A DNA stretch of 47,339 bases from Chloroflexota bacterium (GTDB lineage: Bacteria > Chloroflexota > Anaerolineae > Promineifilales > Promineifilaceae): NCBI GenBank assembly GCA_013112725.1, contig JABFFZ010000042.1:1-47339 (forward strand). The letters are read 5' to 3'. This document shows positions 16,782-25,562 of the stretch, one piece after another. Under the pieces are notes generated by a model. It was not told the origin of the DNA. It made no database searches and saw only the letters and a program-made list of their open reading frames with translations. Position 1 is the first letter of the stretch. Each line of letters opens with the position of its first letter. A program made the translations under genes and the position numbers.

Positions 16782-18791
16782 TCACACAAACTCCACCACA
16801 TGCGTTCCGGAGGCAATGATGCCATGCGCCACCACCTCCACCGACTCCACCGGTTCACCTTGCGGCCCACTGCCTGGCTCGGTGATATACAGTTCCACCG
16901 AACGGATGAACTGCACATTCGGTGTCCCCTGCAAGCTCTGGTACACGTCTGACAGGAACAACTCCCGGCCAAAGGGCCAGCCATCACCACGCGGCCCGCC
17001 GGTGAGCGGGTTTAAGAACCGATAGAGGCGGGCCAGGATTTCTTGTTCAACGGCCGTTTGCACCGCATCAGGATTGGCCCGCAGCCGCACCCGCGCCGCC
17101 ACCCAGCGGTAGGCCGGAGCGCGCACAAACAGGCGCGTCGCCAGCAGCCGCCGCTCATCCAGAAATGCTGTCAGCCGGCCCACGTCACCGTCGTCCAATT
17201 GCAACTCCTCCGGCGTCAGAAACCCTTCCGGCCGGCGCACACGCGGAATCACCAGCACATACACCTGCCCTGGGGCCACCCGCCCCCCTTCCGACGGCTC
17301 CGGCTGCAAGCAGCGCACCCGGCCAATAGTCACACCCGGCGTTTGCAGCGCCAGGTCTTCATAATCGGCCGCCGTCACCGCCCGGTCGCGGTGGCGCATA
17401 ATTTTCGGCGCGCGCACCATGGCATCTTCCAGCGTCTCCTCGTCCAGGCCGCCCCAGGCTGCCTGCCGGTTGCTCACCCGATCCACATAGGGGATGGCCG
17501 TTTTTAGCGTGTTAATAATACCCGCTTCCACGTTGCCCTCTTCGCCACCGCCATAGCGGTACTGCTTAAAAACCAGGTTCGCGCCACGCGGCGGAATCGC
17601 CCCATATCGTTTAATCGCCCCATCCGGCTGGCGAATGGCCGGGCCAAATCGCAGTTCGCCGGTTACGCTGTCCAACGTGAAATGGCGGCTGTCCGCGTGG
17701 GAATCGGCAAAATCCTTCACTTCCGTCCACACCTGCGCCCCCTCGCCGCTCACATGCACCAGCAGCGTCTCGCCTTCCCGCCGCGCCAAAATGGGCGTCA
17801 CCTGCAGAAAGAAACGCTGCCCTGGCGAGCCATCACTCTGCCCCAACAGTTCATCCCGAATCGCCTGGGCATGGGTGCTGAGGATGACGCCGCCATGCGT
17901 GGAAGCAGTCAGTTTGCGCAGCAGCGGGGAACTGGTATACGGCCGCATCCCTTCTTCCCGTTCCGCCCGTGTAATCTCCTTCACCCGGACGCGCACCCAA
18001 AATAGCTTTTTGCCGTTGACGGTGGTTTGGCCCATGGCGGGGGTGTGGATTTGAATACGGCCGTTGCTGTTCAATGCCCGCGTGTTATCAATCTCCGCAA
18101 AACAAAGTGCCCAGGGCCGATCCGGGTTCGGGCTGGAAGCTTCCCACACATAGGGCGGCAAATCAGGATTCGGCCCTCGCCCACCCGCATTGTCCCACTC
18201 CGTCTCCAGCCGCAAAATGTGGTGGCTGAGATCATTGTCAAAACCCAGATACAGCGCATCCCCCACCTGCGGCGTCTCCGAAAAGACGCGAAACTGCTGC
18301 TGCGCCGACAGCCCGGCCGCCAGCGCACTCAGCCGTGGCGATGAACGGAAATCGCTCTTATCCTGCCCCATCGTCTCTGAAAACACCTGGCTAAACTGCG
18401 GCGCGGTAATCGTAAAATCCGCGTCCGTGGTGAACACAATGGAACGCTCCGTCTCCGTTTGGGTGCTGGCTACCTCCGTGCCCGCCGGAATCACCACATC
18501 CGCCTCCACCGGCGCCGACAGCCAGAAGGTGACCGGCGCTTTGGCCGGAACCGGCGCATGGAGCGTCACACCTAGCATCTCCAGAAATTTCACGTAATGC
18601 CGCTCCGGCACACGATTCAGCCGGTAAAGCGTCGTCTCCGTCAGCCAGGCAAACAGTTCAATCAGCGTCACGCCAGGATCGCTAACGTTATGGTCCGTCC
18701 ACTCACTGGTATAGTGCGGAATCCGCTTCTTCGCCTCATCTACCAGGTCTTGAAAGAGTCTGTCGTCTAGTTTGGGTGCGGCCAGGGGCAT
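16782..18791 (-). CDS. Baseplate wedge protein, gp47 / baseplate J-like (Pvc11/Afp11 type)
   Basis: The 669-aa product opens with PKLDDRLFQDLVDEAKKRIP and then TDHNVSDPGVTLIELFAWLT, the typical start of the large baseplate J-like subunit of contractile injection systems. The middle has beta-rich domains (VPAKAPVTFWLSAPVEADVV), and the C-terminal half has the AVTAADYEDLALQTPGVTIG motif common to gp47-type wedge proteins. In the particle it would form the baseplate wedge with the gp25 protein encoded just upstream. Length and motif order are as expected for the family. A 65-nt gap with a repeat hairpin separates it from the gp25 gene. Identification is firm; the exact numbering against PVC/Afp is by analogy. 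Confidence 0.93.
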   Translation of the reverse strand: MPLAAPKLDDRLFQDLVDEAKKRIPHYTSEWTDHNVSDPGVTLIELFAWLTETTLYRLNRVPERHYVKFLEMLGVTLHAPVPAKAPVTFWLSAPVEADVVIPAGTEVASTQTETERSIVFTTDADFTITAPQFSQVFSETMGQDKSDFRSSPRLSALAAGLSAQQQFRVFSETPQVGDALYLGFDNDLSHHILRLETEWDNAGGRGPNPDLPPYVWEASSPNPDRPWALCFAEIDNTRALNSNGRIQIHTPAMGQTTVNGKKLFWVRVRVKEITRAEREEGMRPYTSSPLLRKLTASTHGGVILSTHAQAIRDELLGQSDGSPGQRFFLQVTPILARREGETLLVHVSGEGAQVWTEVKDFADSHADSRHFTLDSVTGELRFGPAIRQPDGAIKRYGAIPPRGANLVFKQYRYGGGEEGNVEAGIINTLKTAIPYVDRVSNRQAAWGGLDEETLEDAMVRAPKIMRHRDRAVTAADYEDLALQTPGVTIGRVRCLQPEPSEGGRVAPGQVYVLVIPRVRRPEGFLTPEELQLDDGDVGRLTAFLDERRLLATRLFVRAPAYRWVAARVRLRANPDAVQTAVEQEILARLYRFLNPLTGGPRGDGWPFGRELFLSDVYQSLQGTPNVQFIRSVELYITEPGSGPQGEPVESVEVVAHGIIASGTHVVEFV

Positions 18792-18797
18792 AAAAAC

Positions 18798-18862
18798 CTC
18801 AATTATGAATTAGGAATTATGAATTATGAGGAGCCTTCATAATTCCTAATTCCTAATTCATT
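18798..18862. repeat. Palindromic simple repeat (ATTATGAATT type)
   Basis: Copies of AATTATGAAT/AGGAATTATG on the left face AATTCCTAATTC copies on the right, giving a hairpin of about 25 bp between the gp25 and gp47 genes; the right arm runs into the gp25 stop codon. Confidence 0.7.
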
Positions 18863-19253
18863 CCTCGGGTATCAAATAAAACGGATGCACCAGGCTCCGT
18901 TTGTCATGGGTTGCTTTGATTTCGTATTCAATGCGAATGGTCAGGCAGTTGTCCGTGTCCGGGTCAGGGTAGGCGTCCACCGTCAGAACGTTGATACGCG
19001 GTTCCCAACGGCCGAGCGCCTCTTCCACGTAGCGGCGCGCCTGACTGGCGGTGTGGCTGTTATTGGGCGCAAACAATAGTTCATGCAGACGGCAGCCAAA
19101 CTGCGGCCGCATCACTCGCTGGCCCGGCGCTGTTTCCAGGATAATCTGGATGGCCTGGTTAATTTCGGCGTCCCCCTGCGCCAGCGCCAGTCCACCCTGC
19201 CGGTCAATCTGCGGCGGAAATGCCCATCCTTTGCCAATGATGTCTTGTTTCAT
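18858..19253 (-). CDS. Baseplate wedge protein, gp25-like (Pvc9/Afp9 type)
   Basis: The 131-aa product matches the gp25/lysozyme-like wedge family in length and motifs: GKGWAFPP near the start, DAEINQAIQIILETAPGQRV in the middle with the family EIxQ-type helix, and MRPQFGCRLHELLFAPN after it. In contractile systems this protein links the wedge to the first sheath ring and triggers contraction. It has no enzymatic lysozyme residues and is structural. It lies between the PAAR-like and gp47 genes, the usual order in PVC/Afp-like loci. Confidence is high. Confidence 0.93.
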   Translation of the reverse strand: MKQDIIGKGWAFPPQIDRQGGLALAQGDAEINQAIQIILETAPGQRVMRPQFGCRLHELLFAPNNSHTASQARRYVEEALGRWEPRINVLTVDAYPDPDTDNCLTIRIEYEIKATHDKRSLVHPFYLIPEE

Positions 19254-19258
19254 ACGAT

Positions 19259-19318
19259 TATTAGGTAATTGGGTAATTAAGTAATTGGGTAATTACCCAA
19301 TTACCCAATTACTCCATT
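19259..19318. repeat. Palindromic simple repeat (TAATTGGG type)
   Basis: Three copies of a GTAATTGGGTAATTA-type unit are mirrored by TAATTACCCAATTAC copies, forming a near-perfect hairpin in the gap between the gp25 gene and the PAAR-like gene; its right end overlaps the PAAR-like stop. Confidence 0.72.
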
Positions 19319-19706
19319 ACGGCACATTTGTGGTCATTTGCCCAGGGGAAACGACGGTAATCACGCCGCCCCAGGCACACATCAGAGTACAGGTATTGTT
19401 CAACGCCGGTTTGTTGCCAATCATCACCGTGAGTGAGCCGGGCGTCCAGGGCGCTGTTGTCACCGGGATGCACGGCTGCGGCGTCAGCACCCCCAGCGCC
19501 GCCGAAGTGGCCGCTGCTACCTGCGGATTGCTCAAAGTGATGCACATACCAAACGGCAGCACATTTTTCATGGGCACATTGTCCATAATCGTCGCGCCCG
19601 GCATATTGCTGGCATTCGTCCGGCCTTCCGGCGTAACAATCAGGCTGCCGGGTGTCGTGCCAAAGCTGCACATAATTTGGGCGTTGTTTGTAACTAACTG
19701 AGCCAT
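19317..19706 (-). CDS. PAAR-like spike tip protein (DUF4280 type)
   Basis: The 129-aa product starts at an ATG at 19706 (MAQLVTNNAQIMCSFG); a longer reading from 19748 is less likely because it adds unconserved residues. It has the DUF4280/PAAR-like layout: an early Cys in AQIMCSFG, a central ITLSNPQVAAATSAALG, PQPCIPVTTAPWTPG, and a late CTLMCAWGG. These proteins cap the VgrG-type spike at the puncturing end. It sits directly after the spike gene, as in PVC-like clusters, where tip proteins can also carry cargo. No extension domain is fused here. Confidence is good. Confidence 0.88.
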   Translation of the reverse strand: MAQLVTNNAQIMCSFGTTPGSLIVTPEGRTNASNMPGATIMDNVPMKNVLPFGMCITLSNPQVAAATSAALGVLTPQPCIPVTTAPWTPGSLTVMIGNKPALNNTCTLMCAWGGVITVVSPGQMTTNVP

Positions 19707-19774
19707 AAAAACCCTTCCGTTCGTAGCAGGCGATTCATCGCCATCCACCGCCCCTAAAGTGGCTACTACAAACC

Positions 19775-21535
19775 TTAATTCAAATTCACCACCGCGCCTT
19801 TGACGCTGGCAGGGCCGGTAGCCTGCACGTCTATGGTGCCATTGGCTTGCAGTTTCATATTGCCTGTCGCCTTGAGGTCCATATTGGCCCCGGCTTCCAG
19901 GGTCATGTTGGCCCCGGCTTCCAGGGTCATGTTGGCGGTAGATTTCACCAGGACTTCGTTGCTGCCTTCGATGGTCAGTTTGTTGCCGCCGTCGTCCACC
20001 TTGATGATGATGCCATTTTTGCTCTTGATCTCAATTTTACTGCCGGCGTCATCCATCGTAATGGTATGGCCGCCGGCCGTTTTGATTTCTACTTTGTTGT
20101 CGTTGTTGTCGTGCATGGTAATGGCGTGACCGGTGCGGGAGTGCCAGGTGCGCACTAACGGCCGTTCCCCACTCCCTGCTCCCGCCGCCGTTGGCGGAAT
20201 CTCATGTTTGCCATTCCACAGACCACCGATGACGGTCGGCCGGGAAAAATCCCCATACTCAAAGGCCACCACCACCTCATCACCCACATCTGGCACGGCA
20301 TAAAACCCCGCCTTGGGGCCACCGCCCGGTCCCATCAACCGCGCCCAATCGCTCTCCACATCATCCGCCATCCAGGGAAACTTCACCTTCACCCGGCCCC
20401 ACTGGTTGGGGTCTTCGGTATTGGTGACAATGCCAATAACCACACCGGGCCAGCGGGGGGACGGCCGTGAACCATTCGTCGCTTCCAATAGTGTGCCCGT
20501 GCGCGCCCCGTAGACCACAAACTGGCAGCGCAGCCCTTCCGGGTTGTAGATGTGCGTTGCCCGTGTTACCAGATACTTGCCGCTAAAACGACCGCCCAAA
20601 TTCTCCAGCTTAATCCACTGCCCTGCCTTCAAATCCGGCCGGCGGAAGGCCACTCCTTCTGCCTGCACAAAAGCCCCGCTCAGTTCATTTAGCCGCGCCT
20701 CGGCCATTGTATTCGCTTCCGACTGGCTTAACACCGGCTGGTCTACCACCACCATTTTGCCCGCGCCAAATGCGCCGGCCCAGGCCGCCCCGTTTTTGGA
20801 CTCGCCAATTTCCGGGTAGAGCTTACCCCGGCTTGCCTGGCCCACAATCGCTTTCTGCTCCTTTGGGTCCCATCCCCTGACAATCACCTCATCCACCTGC
20901 TCCGCCAGCGTCATACGCGGATAAAAGTTCAACAAATCTTCACCCCACTTCAACGTTACCCCGCCTCCACTTGCCGGTGGGTTGCGAAAGTAGAGTTTGC
21001 CTTCTTCTACAAAACATTCGTAGCCAATGCGCCAGGCCCGCTGCATCAAAAATTCCAGGTCAGACTGGTTGTGCTGGTAGATATGGTCATACACCGTGCT
21101 GGTTGCTTCCACCTGCGCCTGCAAACCGGCATTTCCGGCCAACTGCGTAGCCAGGTCACTATCTTTGATATTCAAAAAAGCCTGGCTCTTTTTCTGCCGG
21201 TACAGGCGATGCGATTTGTCATAGCCACGCACCCATAACTCGGCCACCATGCCTTCGCCAAAAGCCGGCTCCAAAGCCGTAATCTCGCCCGTCATCAACG
21301 TCTTCAACTGTTCCCGCGCATCACCCACCTCAATTTTCACCTCTTTCGTCAGGTCAAACGGCCCCCCGCCCAGCAGTTCCAAATTGGGATCAAGCAAGCG
21401 AATGGTGAACATATGCGGTAAATACGCATGTTGGTCCACCGTCAGTTCTGCCACCTGCGCCAGCACAGTCGGCTGCACCGGGCTGCCATCAACGGATATT
21501 TTTATCTGAGAAGAGAGCGGTTTTTGGTCGGGCAT
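19775..21535 (-). CDS. VgrG-like central spike protein (Pvc8/Afp8 type)
   Basis: The 586-aa product most likely starts at the ATG at 21535 (MPDQKPLSSQIKISVDG); an upstream in-frame start would translate the repeat. The N-terminal half is the gp27-like ring domain (about 1-360). A gp5 OB-fold follows at about 365-450 (VVIGIVTNTEDPNQWGRVKV, then VPDVGDEVVVAFEYGD and PTVIGGLWNG). The C-terminus is a beta-helix of short repeats (NMTLEAGANMTLEAGANMDL, then KLQANGTIDVQATG) that would form the needle carrying the PAAR-like tip. No effector domain is fused at the end. The 24-bp DNA repeat at 19884-19931 encodes two of the helix turns. Confidence 0.93.
   Translation of the reverse strand: MPDQKPLSSQIKISVDGSPVQPTVLAQVAELTVDQHAYLPHMFTIRLLDPNLELLGGGPFDLTKEVKIEVGDAREQLKTLMTGEITALEPAFGEGMVAELWVRGYDKSHRLYRQKKSQAFLNIKDSDLATQLAGNAGLQAQVEATSTVYDHIYQHNQSDLEFLMQRAWRIGYECFVEEGKLYFRNPPASGGGVTLKWGEDLLNFYPRMTLAEQVDEVIVRGWDPKEQKAIVGQASRGKLYPEIGESKNGAAWAGAFGAGKMVVVDQPVLSQSEANTMAEARLNELSGAFVQAEGVAFRRPDLKAGQWIKLENLGGRFSGKYLVTRATHIYNPEGLRCQFVVYGARTGTLLEATNGSRPSPRWPGVVIGIVTNTEDPNQWGRVKVKFPWMADDVESDWARLMGPGGGPKAGFYAVPDVGDEVVVAFEYGDFSRPTVIGGLWNGKHEIPPTAAGAGSGERPLVRTWHSRTGHAITMHDNNDNKVEIKTAGGHTITMDDAGSKIEIKSKNGIIIKVDDGGNKLTIEGSNEVLVKSTANMTLEAGANMTLEAGANMDLKATGNMKLQANGTIDVQATGPASVKGAVVNLN
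19884..19931. repeat. Perfect 24-bp tandem duplication within the spike gene
   Basis: Two identical adjacent 24-bp units (TTGGCCCCGGCTTCCAGGGT followed by CATG) encode successive NMTLEAGA turns of the spike beta-helix, pointing to a recent in-frame duplication that lengthens the needle by one turn. Confidence 0.85.
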
Positions 21536-21540
21536 AAATG

Positions 21541-21614
21541 GTAACTGGGTAATCAGGTAATTAAGTAATTGAGTAATCTTGGTAATTACCCAATTACTCA
21601 ATTACCTGATTACC
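21541..21614. repeat. Palindromic simple repeat (TAATTGAG/TAATTGGG type)
   Basis: Units such as GTAATTAAGTAATTGAGTAA on the left are mirrored by TTACCCAATTACTCAATTAC on the right, forming a long hairpin between the LysM baseplate gene and the spike gene. Confidence 0.72.
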
Positions 21615-21616
21615 TC

Positions 21617-22294
21617 CTATTTGACATCCTTGGGAATAATAATCCGCTGACCGGGGCGCAGCGCCAGTGGATTGTCCAGACCATTGTATTCGGCAATTTG
21701 CCGCCATCTGGTGGCATCTCCATACACGTCGGCGGCGATATTGTCCAGCCGGTCGCCGCGAATCACCTGCCAGGTACGCAGCACCGGCCCGCCGCCAGAG
21801 GTGGGGTTCTGCGCCTGGTTTTTGTAATCTTCAATGTCGTTGTATTGCGTAAAAGTAATGTCTACTTTGGCGCGAACGGGCGTGCCATCTTTTTTGAACA
21901 GGGTGAATTTCTGCGTCATATTGGTGATGACAGCCGCAAATTGAAAAGAACCCCATTTGAAGGCCACACGGGGTGGCTCTTTTTTATCGCTGTTAGCGGC
22001 CGCCTCGGTAGGCTGCATAAATTTCCACAATTGCCGCGTTTGCTGGCTTACGTCCTCACCCGTTTCGTAGGTGTCAAAAACCAGCGCCAGTTTCAGCGTT
22101 TGTGGCCCCGCCTTTTTGAAGTTGACCGAGGGGCTGTCGCTCTGATTTTTGGCCTCTTCGGAATAGTTATTGGTTTTGGACACGGTGTATTCAAACGGGT
22201 TGAACATGCAAGGCACTTCAAAGCCGATTTTTTCGCCGTTTTCGTCTGCTTTGTAAATGACAGCGGGTACTAAGTTGCCTCGTGTAGTTGCCAT
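21617..22294 (-). CDS. LysM baseplate protein (Pvc7/Afp7 type)
   Basis: The 225-aa product has an N-terminal CIS tube/baseplate domain (VPCMFNPFEYTVSKTNNY, then LKLALVFDTYETGEDV) and a C-terminal LysM-like motif from about residue 170 (WQVIRGDRLDNIAADVYGD, then LRPGQRIIIP). In PVC, Afp and phage-tail relatives this protein joins the tube to the spike, with LysM acting as a protein-binding module inside the baseplate. Its position between tube and spike genes fits. No signal peptide is present. Identification is firm. Confidence 0.92.
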   Translation of the reverse strand: MATTRGNLVPAVIYKADENGEKIGFEVPCMFNPFEYTVSKTNNYSEEAKNQSDSPSVNFKKAGPQTLKLALVFDTYETGEDVSQQTRQLWKFMQPTEAAANSDKKEPPRVAFKWGSFQFAAVITNMTQKFTLFKKDGTPVRAKVDITFTQYNDIEDYKNQAQNPTSGGGPVLRTWQVIRGDRLDNIAADVYGDATRWRQIAEYNGLDNPLALRPGQRIIIPKDVK

Positions 22295-22306
22295 CTTTTT
22301 TGAGGA

Positions 22307-22376
22307 TAATTGAGTAATTGGGTAATTACCTAATTACTCAATTACACAGTTACCTAATTACCTAATTACCTGATCA
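22307..22376. repeat. Palindromic simple repeat (TAATTGAG type)
   Basis: ATAATTGAGTAATTGGGTAA is mirrored by TTACCTAATTACTCAATTAC, with further TTACCTAA units following, in the gap between the 886-aa gene and the LysM gene. Confidence 0.7.
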
Positions 22377-22377
22377 C

Positions 22378-25038
22378 TCACCATTTGTGTACCAGCCGGC
22401 CCCGCTCACGTTCTCGATCAATGGTTAATTGCTGGCGAATGTGGGCGTAGACCTGGCGGGCTAATTCATTTATGTCAACCTCTTCATCCTCTTTTTTTTC
22501 TTCTGTTTCCTCGCCGCCCCCGTCTGGCGCAGCGGCGGGGCTGCTAGCCTCGCCCCCTTCCTCAAGCTGAATGTAATCGGAGAAATCAAGAGCGGGCACG
22601 GTAACAACGTCTGGTATGGGGGCCTCAGTCTGCGCTGAGGCCGTGAAAGTGGCCGTCGCCCCTTCCACGTCTCGTTTAGCCATGACGGTCTGATTGCCTG
22701 GCGGCGCCTGCGTCTCTGTGGCTACTGCTACGGGCGGCTGCTGCCCAATGAGCGTCCACAAATCGGGCGGCAAGGCGCCAATTTCGGTGGGTACCAATCC
22801 AACTTCGCTTTCCGGCTGGCGCTGAATGGTGGGCGACACGGCCACTTGGCCAGGCTCAGGGCGGGCTGTAGCGCCCATCTCTGCCATCAGCGCCGGCGTA
22901 TCTGCGCCGGATACCGTCAGCCGCGACGGCCGTGGCCGGCGTGGCCGCAGCAGCGGTACCGATGAATCGGTAGGCATTCCCGGCGGCACGGCTGCCAATC
23001 GCTCTTCCACCCAAAAATCCTGCGGCGTGGGGGGGCGTACCGGCGGCTCGGTGGGCGTGGGGAATGGGCTGGCGGGTGCGGGCGGGGGTGTAACAGCGGG
23101 CGCTTCCGTGCGCTGCACCGTTTGCACCGGCCAAACCGCTTGCAATGGCGTATCGGCCAGCAGCGGTTCCTTGGCTACCGGCTCGGCCCCGCCACTGCCG
23201 GGCGGCACGGTTTCTGTGGGGGCTGCCAGCAAGGTGTCAGCAGCGGTTTCGGTCCGCAAAACAGACGGCGCGGCGGATAACGACGCAGCAGGCGAAACCA
23301 TCGTTGTTTCTGTTGGCAGTGCGACCGGTTTGGCCGGTGGTGTGGTTGGGGCCGATATGACCGGGGCTGAGCTTGGCGCTCGACCACGGGCCACCGCCAC
23401 CATGGGCGTTTCACGCGGCGGCGCTGCCGGTTGGCGGCTAACTGTGCCTGGCGCTGGTTTGGCCGCCGGCTTAGGACGGGCAAATGAGGGCAATGGCGGC
23501 TCGCTGCCGGTTGGCGGTAGCGGCATTGCTGTTCCCCCCTCAACCGCTGCCTGCGCCGCTGCTTGCTCCTTATGCCGCCGCATGATCGTCTCCAGACGCC
23601 GCCAGTTGCGGTCTTCTTCTGACGATGACGGCGCGGCTTCGGGCTGTCGCTGCACCGGGGCGGGCGACGTGACAAACGGTTGAACTGCTGCCGGCGGTTG
23701 TATCGCCGATGGCTGCGCTGGTAAGGGCGCAGGCGCTGTCAGACCAGCGGGCGCTGTGGGCATAGCGGGCGCCGTAGGCACAATAGATGTAGCTGAAACC
23801 GTGCCCATTGGCGCAGCCGGTATGACCGGCGCGGGAGCAGCAACGGCCGGTGGCAACGGAGTGGCAGCCGGAGATGGTACACTACCTGTTGTCGCCGGTG
23901 AAGCAGGGGCAATAAATTGCCCAGGCGCTACCGGCGGCATTTCTGGTTGGCGTTGTATCGAGGGCGCTACAGTGGGGGGCACGGCCGTCGCCAATCCTGA
24001 CGTACTGACGGGGGGCATCACGGCCGTTTCTGGCTGAGGTATTACCGGGGCCGGTACGGTCGGCGGCGCGTCAGAAAAAGTGGGCACAATCGGGGCCTCT
24101 GGTTGTCGCTGTAGCGGGGCTGGTGCGGTGGGCGGCACGGCCGTAGCCATGGCCGATGTTTCTGATTGTCGTTGTACCGGCGTTGGGGAAACGGCCGTTG
24201 GTATGGCGGTCTTTTCTGGCGCAGGTGGCGCGGCAGGTGCAGGGGCAACAAACGGCACAGCCGTTACCGCTAAATCCGATTCGCCGTCTGCTGGTTGCCG
24301 CTGTACGGAGGCAGGCACGGGCATTGCGGTTGGTGACGGTGTGGGAACAGGAGCGGTGGGCACGGCCGTGTCCGCCGCCATTTCTGCCCTGGTGGTTGGG
24401 CTAAACGATGGTGGTATGGCCGTCGGCTGTGGTCGTGAGACAAGGCGGCCCAGTCGCTGCCCCATGCGGCCCAAGAGAGAGGGTGGCTTCCCGGTCGGAG
24501 GCGCAGCAACAGCTTTGGGCGCATTCGGTTCTGATACCGGAACGGTCGTTGCCAGCCCCGGTGTTGTGGTATCTGAGGGCATAAGTTGCACGGAGGTTGG
24601 CTCCGGCCCCGCAACGTGTCGCGGCACAGACAGCGCGGGCGCTGTAACCGCTGCGGTGGGGGTTGGTTCCGCCAAAGTCGGCATGGGGGTTACGGCCGCT
24701 GGCGCTGTGGCCGGTGGCGCCGCTACTCTAGCCGCTTCCATTGCCGGCGACTCTACAGGCGCGGAAATTGTCGAGCCAATCGGGGAAGATTCTGGCTGGC
24801 GTTGAATTGTTGGTGTGGGGGGGTTGGGTACGGCCGTGGCTTCACTGACGGCCGTGGCCGCTTCCGCCCTGTTGGCCCATAGTTCTGGCGTCCACAAAAA
24901 ACCAGGCACCACCGGACCGCTGGCAGGTGTGGCCGTGCCGCTCCCCGCTTCTTCCTGGCAAAAAATAACCGACATGCCCGCATATCGCCGCGCCCGGTTC
25001 GCCAAAGGATTTGCCCGCGTTAATCTATTCTCAGCCAT
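22378..25038 (-). CDS. Long Pro/Ala-rich eCIS protein with repeated QRQPE motifs
   Basis: The 886-aa product lies where PVC-like loci keep a small Pvc6-type gene, between the second tube and the LysM gene. Residues 1-65 look folded (MAENRLTRANPLANRARRYA). From about 65 to 810 it is low-complexity Pro/Ala/Thr/Val with at least seven (I/V/L)QRQ(P/S) motifs, and should be disordered. The last 35 residues (INELARQVYAHIRQQLTIDR, then ERERGRLVHKW) resemble the C-terminus of the 48-aa gene at 25549. It could be a connector with a giant disordered arm, a tape-measure substitute or a cargo scaffold. No homologue is recognised and the function is open. The reading frame is intact. Confidence 0.82.
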   Translation of the reverse strand: MAENRLTRANPLANRARRYAGMSVIFCQEEAGSGTATPASGPVVPGFLWTPELWANRAEAATAVSEATAVPNPPTPTIQRQPESSPIGSTISAPVESPAMEAARVAAPPATAPAAVTPMPTLAEPTPTAAVTAPALSVPRHVAGPEPTSVQLMPSDTTTPGLATTVPVSEPNAPKAVAAPPTGKPPSLLGRMGQRLGRLVSRPQPTAIPPSFSPTTRAEMAADTAVPTAPVPTPSPTAMPVPASVQRQPADGESDLAVTAVPFVAPAPAAPPAPEKTAIPTAVSPTPVQRQSETSAMATAVPPTAPAPLQRQPEAPIVPTFSDAPPTVPAPVIPQPETAVMPPVSTSGLATAVPPTVAPSIQRQPEMPPVAPGQFIAPASPATTGSVPSPAATPLPPAVAAPAPVIPAAPMGTVSATSIVPTAPAMPTAPAGLTAPAPLPAQPSAIQPPAAVQPFVTSPAPVQRQPEAAPSSSEEDRNWRRLETIMRRHKEQAAAQAAVEGGTAMPLPPTGSEPPLPSFARPKPAAKPAPGTVSRQPAAPPRETPMVAVARGRAPSSAPVISAPTTPPAKPVALPTETTMVSPAASLSAAPSVLRTETAADTLLAAPTETVPPGSGGAEPVAKEPLLADTPLQAVWPVQTVQRTEAPAVTPPPAPASPFPTPTEPPVRPPTPQDFWVEERLAAVPPGMPTDSSVPLLRPRRPRPSRLTVSGADTPALMAEMGATARPEPGQVAVSPTIQRQPESEVGLVPTEIGALPPDLWTLIGQQPPVAVATETQAPPGNQTVMAKRDVEGATATFTASAQTEAPIPDVVTVPALDFSDYIQLEEGGEASSPAAAPDGGGEETEEKKEDEEVDINELARQVYAHIRQQLTIDRERERGRLVHKW

Positions 25039-25050
25039 TTTGTCTATTGC

Positions 25051-25104
25051 TGGTGGCTGGTGGCTAGTGGCTGGTCATCTCACCAACCACTAGCCACCAG
25101 CCAC
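25051..25104. repeat. Palindromic simple repeat (GGTGGCTGGT type)
   Basis: GTGGCTGGTGGCTAGTGGCT on the left is mirrored by AACCACTAGCCACCAGCCAC on the right, a hairpin of over 20 bp between the second tube gene and the 886-aa gene. A related repeat sits at 45400-45446. Confidence 0.75.
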
Positions 25105-25106
25105 TA

Positions 25107-25562
25107 TCACCCTGTCGCTACCGTCACTTCATCACAGGCCAGTTCCAGCGATTGAATGGCCACACTGTTATCGCTGGATTTTAGCTGGGGGCCGGTCCAT
25201 TTCAGCGGGTACGCACCCGCCAATGTCCAGCTCATCACCTTCTGTTTCATCGAATCCATCAGGGACACCGTCACCTGTTTACGTTCAAATGTTTCGCCCA
25301 TCTGCTTCAGGCACCAGTTATATATTTCGCCGCTGCCCACGCCATTTTTTAGCGTCATTTTGGCCGCTTTACGCCGGCCGGGCAGCATGTGGGTATAGGT
25401 GTTTAGCCCCCCTTCCTTCACCTCTTCCATCTCCCACTCAATCATGGGCAACGTGCATTCGGTGAAGGCGGCCTGGGGCGTGCCGCCAATTTCCACCACA
25501 AAGCGGAAAGCGGGCACGGCCGTTTTGCGCAGGGCATCGGTCGCTAATCTATCGTTGGCCAT
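25107..25562 (-). CDS. Inner tube protein 2 (gp19-like, Pvc5/Afp5 type)
   Basis: The 151-aa product starts at the ATG at 25562 (MANDRLATDALRKTAVPAFR). It shows the T4 gp19/tail-tube fold signature: FRFVVEIGGTPQAAFTEC near the start, a LPGRRKAAKMTLKNGVG hairpin in the middle, and WTGPQLKSSDNSVAIQSLEL near the end. It is a paralogue of the tube protein at 26181. In PVC-like particles a second, slightly different tube protein joins the main tube to the baseplate. Its ATG overlaps the end of the 48-aa gene by 14 nt, so the two are likely coupled. Confidence 0.92.
   Translation of the reverse strand: MANDRLATDALRKTAVPAFRFVVEIGGTPQAAFTECTLPMIEWEMEEVKEGGLNTYTHMLPGRRKAAKMTLKNGVGSGEIYNWCLKQMGETFERKQVTVSLMDSMKQKVMSWTLAGAYPLKWTGPQLKSSDNSVAIQSLELACDEVTVATG

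Noticed and set aside
24080..24805. 241-aa plus-strand frame
   Set aside because: It is the antisense of the Pro/Ala-rich repeats of the 886-aa gene; its Gly/Ala/Val bias is explained by that.
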